Positions 47,633-57,052 are shown, counted from the stretch's first letter. The stretch: 64,000 nucleotides of DNA from Pleurocapsa sp. PCC 7319 (GCF_000332195.1 NZ_KB235922.1:1361902-1425901), one strand, 5' to 3'. Notes: generated by a model not told the origin, from the letters alone. Made by a program: numbers and translations.

Positions 47633-49681
47633 CTATTTAAGATTTAATTGATCCAAAACAAAAGCATATTCAAAAGCAATTTCTTGGAGATGTTCGTACC
47701 TTCCCGATGCACCGCCATGTCCTGCGCTCATATTGGTTTTAAGTAACAATAAATGATCATCGGTTTTCATTTCTCTCAATTTAGCCGTCCATTTAGCAGG
47801 TTCCCAATATTTAACCCGTGAATCATTTAAACCTGCGGTAATTAATAGTGCCGGATAGTCTTTAGCGGTAACGTTATCGTAGGGAGAATAGGATTTGATG
47901 TAATCATAATATTCTGGTTGATTCGGATTACCCCATTCTTCCCATTCCAAGACTGTTAAAGGTAGAGATGTGTCCAAAATACTGGTTAATACATCGACAA
48001 AGGGAACATCGGCGATAACGGCTTTAAATAAGTCTGGACGTAAATTAATTACCGCGCCCATTAGTAAACCTCCTGCGCTACCGCCAGAGATTACCAGGCG
48101 ATCGCTATTTGTCCATTTTTCAGCAATTAAATGTTCAGCACAGGCAATAAAATCAGTAAAGGTATTTTTTTTATGTAAAAACTTGCCCTCCTCGTACCAC
48201 TTACGTCCCATTTCTTGTCCACCACGAATATGAGCGATCGCAAAAATAAATCCTCGGTCTAACAGAGAAAGACGCACAGAAGAGAAGGTAGCAGGATAAG
48301 GATAGCCGTAAGAACCATAACCAGTTAACCACAGAGGATTAGAACTATCTTGGTTTATGCCTTTTTTATAAACTAAGGAAATAGGAACTTCTGTACCATC
48401 TGAGGCAGTGGCAATTAATCTTTCGCTGGCGTATAAACTGCGATCGTATCCCCCTAATACTTCGGTTTCTTTTTTTAGTTCTCTTTCCCCTGTTTCCAAA
48501 TCGTAATCGAAGACAGAAGAAGGAGTAATCATAGAACTATAACCAAACCGAAACTTAGTAGTATCAAATTCGGGATTATTTCCCCCAGAAAAAGAAAAAG
48601 TTGGTTCGGGAAAAGTTAGTTCTGTTATTTCTCCTGTCGCTAAGGTTTGGATTCTGGCTGTGGGTAATCCTCCTTTACGTTCATAAATCACTAAATAATC
48701 GGCAAACGCATCAATTCCCTCTAACATCACGTTTTCTCGATGGGGAATAACAGTTTTCCAGTTAGTTTTATCGGTCGAATCAACTGGTGTTGACCTTAAT
48801 CGAAAATTAACCGCCTCTTCGTTAGTCACGATATAAAAGCGGTCACTGTGATGTTCGATAGAATATTCCACTCCTGTTTGACGAGGTTGGAATAGTTTAA
48901 ACTCTCCCCTAGGATTATTGGCATCCAGATAATGACATTCTGAAGTGATTTTACTGCCCAATTCGAGCAAAATATATGCCCGAGAACGAGTTTTCCCTAC
49001 ACCCAAGTAATAAGCCTCGTCATCTTCTTGGTATACCAACACATCTTTACTAGGATCGCTACCTAAAATATGTCGCCACAGTTGATAAGGACGATTAGCA
49101 TCATCTACCTTGGTATAAAAAACAGTCAGGTTATCATTACCCCAAGCAAAAGAATAATAGGTATTAGGAATCGTCTCCGAGTAAAGCGCTCGTGTAGATA
49201 AATCGAGGAAAACCAGAGTATACTGCTCTGCACCTGTTGTATCTGTAGAATAAGCTAAAATTTGCTGATTCGGACTAACTGATGCCACTCCCAAACTAAA
49301 AAATTCTTTTCCTTCTGCCAATTCATTTTGATCTAATAAGATCTCTTCCTCTGCATCCAAACTCTGATATTTACGGCAGAAAATAGAATATGCTTGACCT
49401 TCTTCGGTACGAAAGTAGTAATAGTAATCTTTGAGACGGTAGGGAACAGAAAGATCGGTTTCTTTAATCCTAGAGAGGATTTCATCGTACAGAGATTTTT
49501 GCAACTCTTCAGTATGCTGCATTCTCTCTTCTGTATAGTCATTTTCGACTTTCAAATAATCAATAACTTCAGGATTATCTTGTTGGCGCAACCAATAGTA
49601 GTTATCAATTCTCTTATCCCCATGAGTTACCAATTCGTGAGGGTGTTTGGTTGCTATGGGAGGATTTGATTTTTGAGTCAT
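47633..49681 (-). CDS. Oligopeptidase B-type S9 peptidase
   Basis: The 682-aa prolyl-oligopeptidase-family protein has an N-terminal beta-propeller (about 70-400) and a C-terminal alpha/beta-hydrolase domain. The catalytic Ser is in SGGSAGGLLMGA near residue 532. The Asp follows ALLITAGLNDSRV and the His is in SAGHGGASGRYEH. Oligopeptidase B cleaves short peptides after Arg or Lys in the cytoplasm. No signal peptide is seen. Confidence 0.93.
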   Translation of the reverse strand: MTQKSNPPIATKHPHELVTHGDKRIDNYYWLRQQDNPEVIDYLKVENDYTEERMQHTEELQKSLYDEILSRIKETDLSVPYRLKDYYYYFRTEEGQAYSIFCRKYQSLDAEEEILLDQNELAEGKEFFSLGVASVSPNQQILAYSTDTTGAEQYTLVFLDLSTRALYSETIPNTYYSFAWGNDNLTVFYTKVDDANRPYQLWRHILGSDPSKDVLVYQEDDEAYYLGVGKTRSRAYILLELGSKITSECHYLDANNPRGEFKLFQPRQTGVEYSIEHHSDRFYIVTNEEAVNFRLRSTPVDSTDKTNWKTVIPHRENVMLEGIDAFADYLVIYERKGGLPTARIQTLATGEITELTFPEPTFSFSGGNNPEFDTTKFRFGYSSMITPSSVFDYDLETGERELKKETEVLGGYDRSLYASERLIATASDGTEVPISLVYKKGINQDSSNPLWLTGYGSYGYPYPATFSSVRLSLLDRGFIFAIAHIRGGQEMGRKWYEEGKFLHKKNTFTDFIACAEHLIAEKWTNSDRLVISGGSAGGLLMGAVINLRPDLFKAVIADVPFVDVLTSILDTSLPLTVLEWEEWGNPNQPEYYDYIKSYSPYDNVTAKDYPALLITAGLNDSRVKYWEPAKWTAKLREMKTDDHLLLLKTNMSAGHGGASGRYEHLQEIAFEYAFVLDQLNLK

Positions 49682-49883
49682 ATTGAAAGAAATTTGAAAT
49701 ATTTTAAATTTTTATCTGGCTTGCTAAATATTAGATTTACAGCGATTCTTCCTTCCTTGGTGGCATAATAACCAATAAGCTTGATTAAGGTATATATTTA
49801 GTTTAGTTTTAGTTTTAGTGAAATTGCAGATTAATTGTTTTGTGGCTTAATTTCAATCAAATCCTGCTTAAGATAAATCATCG

Positions 49884-50654
49884 ATGAACAACGTTTATTC
49901 TCTTCTTAGTCAAATTCAATGTCAGTGTGTCAGTGATGGAAAAATCAAGCCGCTCTTAGACAATAGTTCTGGGAAAACTTTAGTTTTGCTTTGGTCGCAG
50001 TTAGGAGATTTTGATAATTTAGAGTATGCTTGGTGGCTAAAAAAAGAAAATAAGCAACTTCAAGCCCAGGAAATTACAGTTAAAGCTATTGGTATTGGCG
50101 ATCGCAATTCAGGTTTAAAGTTTTGTGAGTATACAGATTTTCCCCAAGATAGTTTATTTGTTGACCCCACTGCCAAGATTCATCGTCAATTAGATCTTTA
50201 TCAGGGATTATCGGTCAAGTTTCCCTTATTACCTGCAAAATATAGTGCTTTTATCAATTTAATGTTGATGTGTGCGGGAATCGGTAGTCCAGGAACTTTG
50301 CCAGAAGTATTTCGAGGTTATAAAGGCGATCGCCAAGCTCCTCAGTTAATCTCTAACGATGAAGTGATCGAAGATACCCCTTTGCCATCAATTAAAGGTT
50401 CACTGTTTAAATTGGCAGGAGGAGAAGGTTTTCAGCGTCCTTTTGAATTAGCCACCCTCAGACTGAGAAATATGACTGAAGTATTAAGCAACTGGAATAC
50501 CTATGTTCCTGATGCAACTTATTTAACTCAACGTGGTGGGACTTTTTTATTTAGTGCTGACGGGGAATTACTATACGAACATCGCGATCGTAATATTCTC
50601 GGTTTCGCTGCCAATATGAGCTATCCTCTGTCATTTTTGGAGGTTGTTTCATAG
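49884..50654 (+). CDS. Peroxiredoxin-like (AhpC/TSA-related) protein
   Basis: The 256-aa protein has a thioredoxin fold (about 20-130, LVLLWSQLGDFDNLEYAWWL, VKAIGIGDR, FVDPTAKIHRQLDLYQG) similar to the AhpC-TSA_2/PRXL2 group. No CxxC is present, and the position expected for the peroxidatic Cys is SQLGD, so classical peroxidase activity is doubtful. The C-terminal half (FRGYKGDRQAPQLI, TFLFSADGELLYEHRDRN) is typical of cyanobacterial members. Confidence 0.75.
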   Translation: MNNVYSLLSQIQCQCVSDGKIKPLLDNSSGKTLVLLWSQLGDFDNLEYAWWLKKENKQLQAQEITVKAIGIGDRNSGLKFCEYTDFPQDSLFVDPTAKIHRQLDLYQGLSVKFPLLPAKYSAFINLMLMCAGIGSPGTLPEVFRGYKGDRQAPQLISNDEVIEDTPLPSIKGSLFKLAGGEGFQRPFELATLRLRNMTEVLSNWNTYVPDATYLTQRGGTFLFSADGELLYEHRDRNILGFAANMSYPLSFLEVVS

Positions 50655-50726
50655 CTCACCAGTTAAATTTGTCGGGGAGATTCTAAGCATTGTTGTCAGA
50701 TTTGTTTAGCGCGATCGCATATTATT

Positions 50727-50987
50727 TTATTCCCCATAATGCGACCAAACAGAAACCACTTTTACAATCTTGTTTTTTTCATCTATTGAATAAACCAAAC
50801 GATGCTGAATGTTAATACGTCGAGAATAATAGCCTTGTAGATCACCAGCAAGTTTTTTACATGGAGGTTGATATGGATTTTGCTCAAGAATTTCTATTAA
50901 TTGATTAACGTTGGCAGCTAAATTGGCAGATCGTAGTTTTTTGGCATCTTTTAAAGCCTTACGGGAAAACTTAATCGTCCAAGCCAT
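50727..50987 (-). CDS. yoeB: Txe/YoeB family toxin
   Basis: The 86-aa RelE-superfamily endoribonuclease toxin has WTIKFSRKALKDAKKLR at the start, INIQHRLVYSIDEKN with the conserved Arg and Tyr, and the C-terminal VSVWSHYGE containing the catalytic His-Tyr pair. Toxins of this family cut mRNA in the ribosome A-site. Its start overlaps the antitoxin gene by 17 bp. It appears intact. Confidence 0.92.
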   Translation of the reverse strand: MAWTIKFSRKALKDAKKLRSANLAANVNQLIEILEQNPYQPPCKKLAGDLQGYYSRRINIQHRLVYSIDEKNKIVKVVSVWSHYGE

Positions 50988-51234
50988 TTAATTCATCCAT
51001 AAATTCTGCTTCTGATACCCATTCATCATCTGCTTCAGCTTGCTTTATAGACTCAACAAATCCTGGTATAGACTGCAAATATAATGTTTCTTGTATACTT
51101 TCCCAATCATCTTTAGAGATTAATACCCCATCTCCTTTACGAGAAGTGATAATACAAGGTTCACTTTCTCGATTAACTTGTTCTAATAACTTAAACAAGT
51201 TTGCTCTAGCGTGACTCGCACTATGAATATCCAT
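50971..51234 (-). CDS. yefM: YefM/Phd family antitoxin
   Basis: The 87-aa antitoxin has the Phd/YefM DNA-binding N terminus (SHARANLFKLLEQVNRESEP, VLISKDDWESIQETLYL) and an acidic toxin-binding tail (ADDEWVSEAEFMDELNG). It comes first in the operon and overlaps the toxin gene by 17 bp, so expression is coupled. It probably autorepresses the promoter near 51240-51300. Confidence 0.92.
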   Translation of the reverse strand: MDIHSASHARANLFKLLEQVNRESEPCIITSRKGDGVLISKDDWESIQETLYLQSIPGFVESIKQAEADDEWVSEAEFMDELNGLDD

Positions 51235-51306
51235 AATTAATTTATACTTGCTGTACTGGTTATTGTACCGCTTTAACTTGAAAATTATCCATCACCTCAA
51301 AGCAAT

Positions 51307-51459
51307 ATGAATCAGAATATGAACCATTTCGCGATCGCCAATCTATCCTTGCAATGTGGGGTAACATTACCCATTCCTTCTATTTGGGGACATCGGGTGG
51401 GAAATCCCTATCAAAATCCTGAAGACGAATTGTTTATTAAAAATTTGTTATTTCTGTAA
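51307..51459 (+). pseudogene. MetX-like alpha/beta hydrolase reduced to its two ends
   Basis: A 50-codon frame reads MNHFAIANLSLQCGVTLP directly followed by IPSIWGHRVGNPYQNPEDE and then FIKNLLFL. The first part is the N terminus and the second the C terminus (with the catalytic-His region WGH) of homoserine-O-acetyltransferase-like alpha/beta hydrolases of about 350 aa. The whole core is gone, but start, frame and stop survive. It lies in the gap between the antitoxin gene and glnB. Confidence 0.8.
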
Positions 51460-51497
51460 CTTTCCCCTGTCTCCAATTACCGTAAGCTCTTGTTATC

Positions 51498-51507
51498 AGG
51501 AGAGGAG
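51498..51507 (+). promoter_or_regulatory. Ribosome binding site deciding the glnB TTG start
   Basis: AGGAGAGGAG lies eight bases before the TTG at 51516, supporting this unusual start codon. The resulting N terminus [12 protein letters not shown] is that of PII proteins. Confidence 0.7.
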
Positions 51508-51512
51508 ATTGA

Positions 51513-51854
<342 letters not shown>

Positions 51855-52173
51855 AATAGCAACAGTAGTAATAGTTACAAATTAATAAAAGTTCGTATTG
51901 CTATAAATGTAAACTTTGTCAATCAATTTAACATATTTTAATGTGCTGCTGTTTAAAATTGTAGGTGTGACAGATTGCATATTATTACTTTCTGTTCTGA
52001 TTAAGAGGATATCTGAAAATTAACAATGTCTACGTTTGGGTTAGGGTAGTATCATTAATTTTCAATCAAATCACGATGGTTGCAACTGGTCTGTGTAAAT
52101 ATTGAATCTAACTTTTGCGTAACAAAATTTACTTTCAGACAACCTCTAGTACTTTACAAAAGGAGGATTGGTC
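51855..52173. other. Intergenic region with solo MITE end
   Basis: This 319-bp gap lies between glnB and the RTX gene. Bases 51883-51905 repeat exactly 23 nt of the right end of the long MITE (16033-16055). ATAGCAA at 51856-51862 is its only weak partner, so it looks like a truncated or solo end. The rest is AT-rich promoter DNA. Confidence 0.65.
52160..52166 (+). promoter_or_regulatory. Shine-Dalgarno of the RTX protein gene
   Basis: AAGGAGG, with the ATG at 52174 seven bases downstream, selects that ATG over a TTG at 52168. Confidence 0.65.
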
Positions 52174-53661
52174 ATGAGTAATTCATCGCATACAGAAAAT
52201 CAATCTCATTCTAATAACTTTGATCACGACGATACACTAGATGTTAAAACACCAATATTGAGTGTTGCCGACTTTAATGGTGATGGTCAGGTTGACTTTA
52301 CTGATATCCAAGATATTTTCTCTCGTTATAATTCTGTTGATGGAGACGATCTTTATCATCCTCTCTATGATTTGAATACTGATGGTCAAATCAATGTTCA
52401 TGACATAATTCGGGCACTCAATACTTATGGTGAGGACGTACCTCTTCTAGATCAACAAATTGCTCAAGCGACTCAAGCCACAATGAAATATTATGGCTCT
52501 GGAGGACTGGAACAAGCGATCGCCGATGGTTATATTCCGACTACACAAGAGGCTATAGGACATGGCACTCATTATTCCAACTTGAGTATATTTCTCGAAA
52601 CGAAAAACTCAGATCAAATTGATATTACTCGTCCAGTAGGATTGAACTATGATGCAGAAGGTAATCTGATCGCCGTCTTTTATCTGCGTGAACCTTTGAC
52701 ACAAGAGGCAACACCAGAAAATCCTCTAGCACAGTTTTTAGTTGATTCCACTGACGACTTTCCACCATCTTCTTCTTTTGATACTTTATCAGCAGAAGAT
52801 TGGCACGCACACGAAAGCTTTTGGATTACTAATACAGGTAACTTAGATAATTCTGAGTATGTCTTCTTTGAAGAAGATGTACCTGTCAATATGATCGCAT
52901 CTCGAATAGAACAGGCAGAATCCATGTTCTATCCTGAATCAGATATATTTTACAGTCCGAAGGTATGGATGTTACACGGTTGGTTTCATTCATTTAACCC
53001 GAATGGAACTTTTGCGATTACCAATCCCGAGGTTGCTCCTTATGCCCCTCAAGAACTTGGGGCACATGGGGGACACCATCAAGGTGATAGTACCCCTCTG
53101 ATTGCGGGAACTGATGAAGGTGAAGGATTACTAGGTACTGATGAAGACGATCGCATCAATGGCTTTGGCGGTGATGATTGGATTGCTGGAGGACTAGGTG
53201 ATGATTTAATCTGGGGTAGTCATGGCAATGATTGGCTGAGAGGTGACTATGATAATTCCTTAGAAGGTGGAGATGATATGGTCTATGGAGGACCAGGTAA
53301 CGACCAGATTTCTGGTCATGTTGGCAATGACAGATTATTTGGCGGTACAGAAAACGATCAGATTGAAGGAGGAGAAGGTGATGATCTGCTGCGGGGTGGC
53401 ATAGGTTACGACATATTGACAGGAAATGAAGGAGCAGATACTTTTGTTTTAACTCCTGGTGAAGGCACAGACATCATTACTGACTTGGAAATTGAGTTTG
53501 ATACTATAGTGCTCTATGGTGGTATTGCTCAGGACAATATATCAATTAACCAGATTGACAATAATACCTCACTCAGTTTCAATAATGAAACTTTGGCAAT
53601 TCTCAGTGGAGTTAATGCCGAAGATTTAATAGCAGCTAGTAATGATATTTTTCTAAGTTAA
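52174..53661 (+). CDS. RTX calcium-binding protein with dockerin-like EF-hands
   Basis: The 495-aa acidic protein has two N-terminal EF-hand/dockerin-like calcium loops (DFNGDGQVDFTD and DLNTDGQINVHD, about 30-85). The central region of about 250 residues is His/Glu-rich (DWHAHESFW, HGWFHSFNPNGTF) and of unknown fold. The C-terminal part has about six RTX nonapeptide-type repeats (GGDDWIAGGLGDDLIWG, GGPGNDQISG) before a final beta domain. There is no Sec signal, so type I secretion is likely. No ABC exporter gene adjoins it. Confidence 0.85.
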   Translation: MSNSSHTENQSHSNNFDHDDTLDVKTPILSVADFNGDGQVDFTDIQDIFSRYNSVDGDDLYHPLYDLNTDGQINVHDIIRALNTYGEDVPLLDQQIAQATQATMKYYGSGGLEQAIADGYIPTTQEAIGHGTHYSNLSIFLETKNSDQIDITRPVGLNYDAEGNLIAVFYLREPLTQEATPENPLAQFLVDSTDDFPPSSSFDTLSAEDWHAHESFWITNTGNLDNSEYVFFEEDVPVNMIASRIEQAESMFYPESDIFYSPKVWMLHGWFHSFNPNGTFAITNPEVAPYAPQELGAHGGHHQGDSTPLIAGTDEGEGLLGTDEDDRINGFGGDDWIAGGLGDDLIWGSHGNDWLRGDYDNSLEGGDDMVYGGPGNDQISGHVGNDRLFGGTENDQIEGGEGDDLLRGGIGYDILTGNEGADTFVLTPGEGTDIITDLEIEFDTIVLYGGIAQDNISINQIDNNTSLSFNNETLAILSGVNAEDLIAASNDIFLS

Positions 53662-53706
53662 TTCGACTAGTTATATAGGCAGAAAAAATTCAAGATCGGA
53701 CAAAGT

Positions 53707-54717
53707 TTAAAACCAATCTCGATCTCTTTCAGGGGGTGGTTCTTTCTTGGTTTTAAAACCAAAGTTTTCCGTATCCTTTGATTGAGAATTTGCTGACCCA
53801 ATAGAACTTTTATTGGAACTAGACCAATCATTAAAATGATTAATTAATTCTTGGCTGGCTGTTGCTACTTTGGCAGCATGTTGAAGAGTAAGGTCTAAGT
53901 CTTCTTTAGCTCGATGAGAAATTATCTCAGAAAAAGAGGGAGATTTGTGGAAGTTTTCGTTTTTAGGGGATTGCTTGGTTTCCGTAATTCGATCTTGAAC
54001 CGTAAAATTGTCTAATTGACCTACAGTTTGATTGAGAAAAGGGCTATAAGAGTAAAGCTTTCCATTAGTATTCAAGCAAACTGAAGTATCTACCAAACAT
54101 TTGGCTGCTGCTTTCCATAGCTGACTATTTTGTTCTGTACAACTTTCCCATAAAAATACTTTGTGGGGATATTTTGTTTGGTCGTTTAATTGGGGAAATA
54201 GGTCAATTGTAGAATGTTCTATTGATTTTTCGTTAGCAAAATTGTGGGACTGATAAGAACTTAAAAAGGGTTTTTTACTATCTTGGTCATAGTCTTTCAC
54301 CAGCCAGACCTTTTCAACCTCTCGATAAAGAATTTGAAAGCTTTCTAGGTATGTTCCACTGTAAGCAGGGAGATCTAACAGGTCTTTTCTTTGGTTTAAT
54401 TGAGTGACATAACCAACAAAGACATATAGTGGTCTACCACGATCATCTTTAGTCATGGCTTCAACCAGCTCTGTACTTACTTGATTAACTAAATCTCTGA
54501 CCATGCAAGTGACACCAATAATGCAATGGGAATGATTTTTAAATAGTGACCAACGAGGGTTAGAAGGCAACCTTCTGGCTTGATGAGTGGTGGCTAAAAT
54601 ATGTTGAGCAGCCCAATTAACTTCATGATTGGTGAAGTCATCAGGGATAGTAATAAAACGGAAATCGAGATGATAACTGCGGCCATAAACAATCGGTGCC
54701 CATTGTTGTTTAGACAT
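53707..54717 (-). CDS. GTPase-linked protein of unknown function with C-terminal WF
   Basis: I do not recognise this 336-aa protein. Residues 1-230 look folded (QQWAPIVYGRSYHLDFRFIT, SLFKNHSHCIIGVTCMVRD, VFVGYVTQL). About 230-336 is polar and low-complexity and ends RDRDWF. Its start overlaps the GTPase gene by 8 bp, so the products are probably made together. The N-terminal region may correspond to a GTPase-associated (GAP1-like) domain of predicted conflict systems, but I cannot confirm that. The terminal WF is shared with the kinase two genes upstream. Confidence 0.65.
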   Translation of the reverse strand: MSKQQWAPIVYGRSYHLDFRFITIPDDFTNHEVNWAAQHILATTHQARRLPSNPRWSLFKNHSHCIIGVTCMVRDLVNQVSTELVEAMTKDDRGRPLYVFVGYVTQLNQRKDLLDLPAYSGTYLESFQILYREVEKVWLVKDYDQDSKKPFLSSYQSHNFANEKSIEHSTIDLFPQLNDQTKYPHKVFLWESCTEQNSQLWKAAAKCLVDTSVCLNTNGKLYSYSPFLNQTVGQLDNFTVQDRITETKQSPKNENFHKSPSFSEIISHRAKEDLDLTLQHAAKVATASQELINHFNDWSSSNKSSIGSANSQSKDTENFGFKTKKEPPPERDRDWF

Positions 54718-55687
54718 CCGCTGTCACCTCGCTACCGCTGAAATATAAGGAAACCTGTTGTAATTCTTGAGAAAGCAACTTCATATTCTCTTCTACTGTG
54801 GTTATTTTTGTTTCACAGTTTTGCAGCTCTATAGTCTGCTCGTCTAATTCTGAGTTTTTTAATAGTTGTATTAGTGGATTAGCTTGTTTAATGGCATCAA
54901 TAGCTAGAAGTTGATGATCGCGATCGGCTTTAAGCTTGATTCCGTAGGCTCTTAACTGAGCATATGCGGCAAAAACTACGGGGAGATGAACATTAACGGG
55001 GACGATTTTGGCATTATCAAGATCATCGCATAAATCCTTGCCTAAGCTAACAGGACAAATCATGACCAACCATCCTGAATTGGGAGTAAACAAGGCCTGA
55101 AATAATTTTTGCACATCAGCAATAATCTCTTCTTTATCCCGATGATGACACAAATCGTATTTAGTAATGACAATAGCTATCGGGAAAGGATTATGAGGTG
55201 TCGGATTTTTGGTAGCACTAATGTATTGCTGAATAAACTGATTCATGCGATCGCTTTTGAGTTCTCGCACAGTTCTGGGAGTAATTTTATCAACTAAATG
55301 CTCTCCGGAAATACAAAGAAATAAGCACTTAGATTCCATCAAGTACTGAACTAGTTCGGCGACATCCTGTTCTGTAGAGCGATCGCTTAAGGCCAAACCG
55401 CGATAATCTAACCATTGAAACCCCATTAAAGGGCGAAAACCATAACTAAAACCAAAACCATAATATTCCATGGTCGCAGCATTAGGAGTGGGCCAGCGAT
55501 CTGCTCCTGTTTCCGAAATCAATTTTTCCCATCTCTCAGTTAATTCCAAGTCCAAATCCATATCATTAGTAGCAATGGTAAATCCTTGTATTCCTGTTTG
55601 CATCACTGCATACATACCTAGTAGGTAACTGGTTTTCCCTGCACCAGTAGTGCCTAACATCGTAATTTTGATATCTTCAAGTTTCAT
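54710..55687 (-). CDS. TRAFAC-like P-loop GTPase
   Basis: The 325-aa protein has the P-loop GTTGAGKTS (12-20), a DxxG-type switch II in WLDYRG (92-97) and TKYD (175-178) in the place of the NKxD specificity motif. These indicate a GTPase rather than an ATPase. A C-terminal coiled coil (about 265-315) follows. There is no membrane segment. It begins three bases after the kinase stop and overlaps the next gene by 8 bp, forming a kinase-GTPase-unknown operon. Related GTPases occur in predicted conflict and signalling operons. Confidence 0.82.
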   Translation of the reverse strand: MKLEDIKITMLGTTGAGKTSYLLGMYAVMQTGIQGFTIATNDMDLDLELTERWEKLISETGADRWPTPNAATMEYYGFGFSYGFRPLMGFQWLDYRGLALSDRSTEQDVAELVQYLMESKCLFLCISGEHLVDKITPRTVRELKSDRMNQFIQQYISATKNPTPHNPFPIAIVITKYDLCHHRDKEEIIADVQKLFQALFTPNSGWLVMICPVSLGKDLCDDLDNAKIVPVNVHLPVVFAAYAQLRAYGIKLKADRDHQLLAIDAIKQANPLIQLLKNSELDEQTIELQNCETKITTVEENMKLLSQELQQVSLYFSGSEVTADV

Positions 55688-55690
55688 CTA

Positions 55691-56698
55691 TTAAAACCAC
55701 TTAGTTATATTGGTGCGAGATTGGGGAGGAGAACTAGTCTTCGTTTGACTAAAGATATTCCAAGGATCTTCCACTGAATGATAAAAATTAGTTGGTTCAA
55801 CTTTAACATTTAGTTTCGTGGGGTCTAAATGAAGTAGATCGAGAAATTCTCTAACAGATTGGGTTCGTTCAGTAACATCCATGAGCATCGCTTTGGCGAT
55901 CGCTTGGCTGACATGAGGGCTTATCTGTGGTTCGAGTTCTCTGACCGTTTTCAACTCAACTCCTGCTGCCCTCTCGATGGCAGATATAGGAGCTTTACCA
56001 GTTAATAGGTGATATAAGGTTGAACCCAAAGCATAAATATCAGTAAATGCTCCATACTTCAAGGCACGTCCATACTGCTCTAGGGGAGCATAACCTGGAG
56101 TTAACAAAGTGGTGTATCTAGCGGTATTTTTTGAGGTAAAATCTCTTGCTGCACCGAAGTCGATCAATACGACTCGTCCATCATCTGCCAGCATAATATT
56201 ATCAGGTTTAATATCACGATGCAGAAATTGGGCTTGATGAAGAATTTCTAGGGCTTCCCCGACCTTAGCCATATATCCGAGAGCTTCAGCTTCAGTTAAT
56301 TTTCCCTTTCTTTTTTTGAGTAGTTCTGCCAAAGTTTTACCCTCTAGATATTCCATCACCATGTAGGCAGTATTATTTTCCTCAAAATAATAAAAAACCT
56401 GCACAATACCAGGATGATTAAATTGTCCGAGGGTTTGTCCCTCTAAGAGAAATTTTTGTTTAGCATTACTATAGGTGTCAGAATTCCACTTTCCTGCAGA
56501 AACTACTGTCGACCCCTCTCTCCAACATCCTTCAGGGAAAAATTCCTTAACCGCGACAGCGCGATTTAGCTTGGTGTCTATACCCTGGTAGGTAATGCCA
56601 AATCCTCCCTGACCAAGAGGCTCAGAAATTTGATACTCGCCATCAGACAGACAAGCACCAGGATTGAGTATTCCTTTAACCCTGGTAAATGCAACCAT
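55691..56698 (-). CDS. Serine/threonine protein kinase
   Basis: The 335-aa soluble Hanks-type kinase has the Gly loop LGQGGFG (28-34), VAVKEFF Lys51, HRDIKPDN (160-167), DFGAA (180-184) and a GYAPLEQYG activation-segment end typical of cyanobacterial kinases. The catalytic domain fills about 20-280. The tail is Ser/Pro-rich and ends NITKWF, with no membrane helix or sensor domain. The ATG at 56698 has AGGAG nine or ten bases upstream. It is the first gene of the GTPase cassette. Confidence 0.9.
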   Translation of the reverse strand: MVAFTRVKGILNPGACLSDGEYQISEPLGQGGFGITYQGIDTKLNRAVAVKEFFPEGCWREGSTVVSAGKWNSDTYSNAKQKFLLEGQTLGQFNHPGIVQVFYYFEENNTAYMVMEYLEGKTLAELLKKRKGKLTEAEALGYMAKVGEALEILHQAQFLHRDIKPDNIMLADDGRVVLIDFGAARDFTSKNTARYTTLLTPGYAPLEQYGRALKYGAFTDIYALGSTLYHLLTGKAPISAIERAAGVELKTVRELEPQISPHVSQAIAKAMLMDVTERTQSVREFLDLLHLDPTKLNVKVEPTNFYHSVEDPWNIFSQTKTSSPPQSRTNITKWF

Positions 56699-56707
56699 GA
56701 AACACAA

Positions 56708-57052
56708 CTCCTACGAAATACTTGTCAAACGTTTGATACATACAGAATTTATAATTAAATTTATTTTTATTTATATTAGGTCTTATCTAGTTAGTTTTTA
56801 GATTAGTTTTAATTAGAAATACTTATTAATAATAGTAATAGTTTTGGATCTTAAAAAAAAAGTAAATTTTCTCATCCACTCTGAGAGTGACTTCTAATAT
56901 CTTAAAATCACATCACGATTAGCTATATAGGTATTTACTAGTAGCTAATCAACTTTAAAGCCAATAATCAATAGCCAATAGCTAGTTAAATTGTTTTAAG
57001 TTCATTTAAGACCCAAAAATGTTCTAATTATGAAAAGCATCTCTTAGCAAAA
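56708..57052. other. Intergenic promoter region, no gene seen
   Basis: This 345-bp AT-rich region lies between the divergent kinase operon and the NahK-like gene. It contains A/T runs and a few AATAGCC/AATAGCT heptamer fragments near 56950-56985. I see no coding frame or strong hairpin. Confidence 0.55.
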
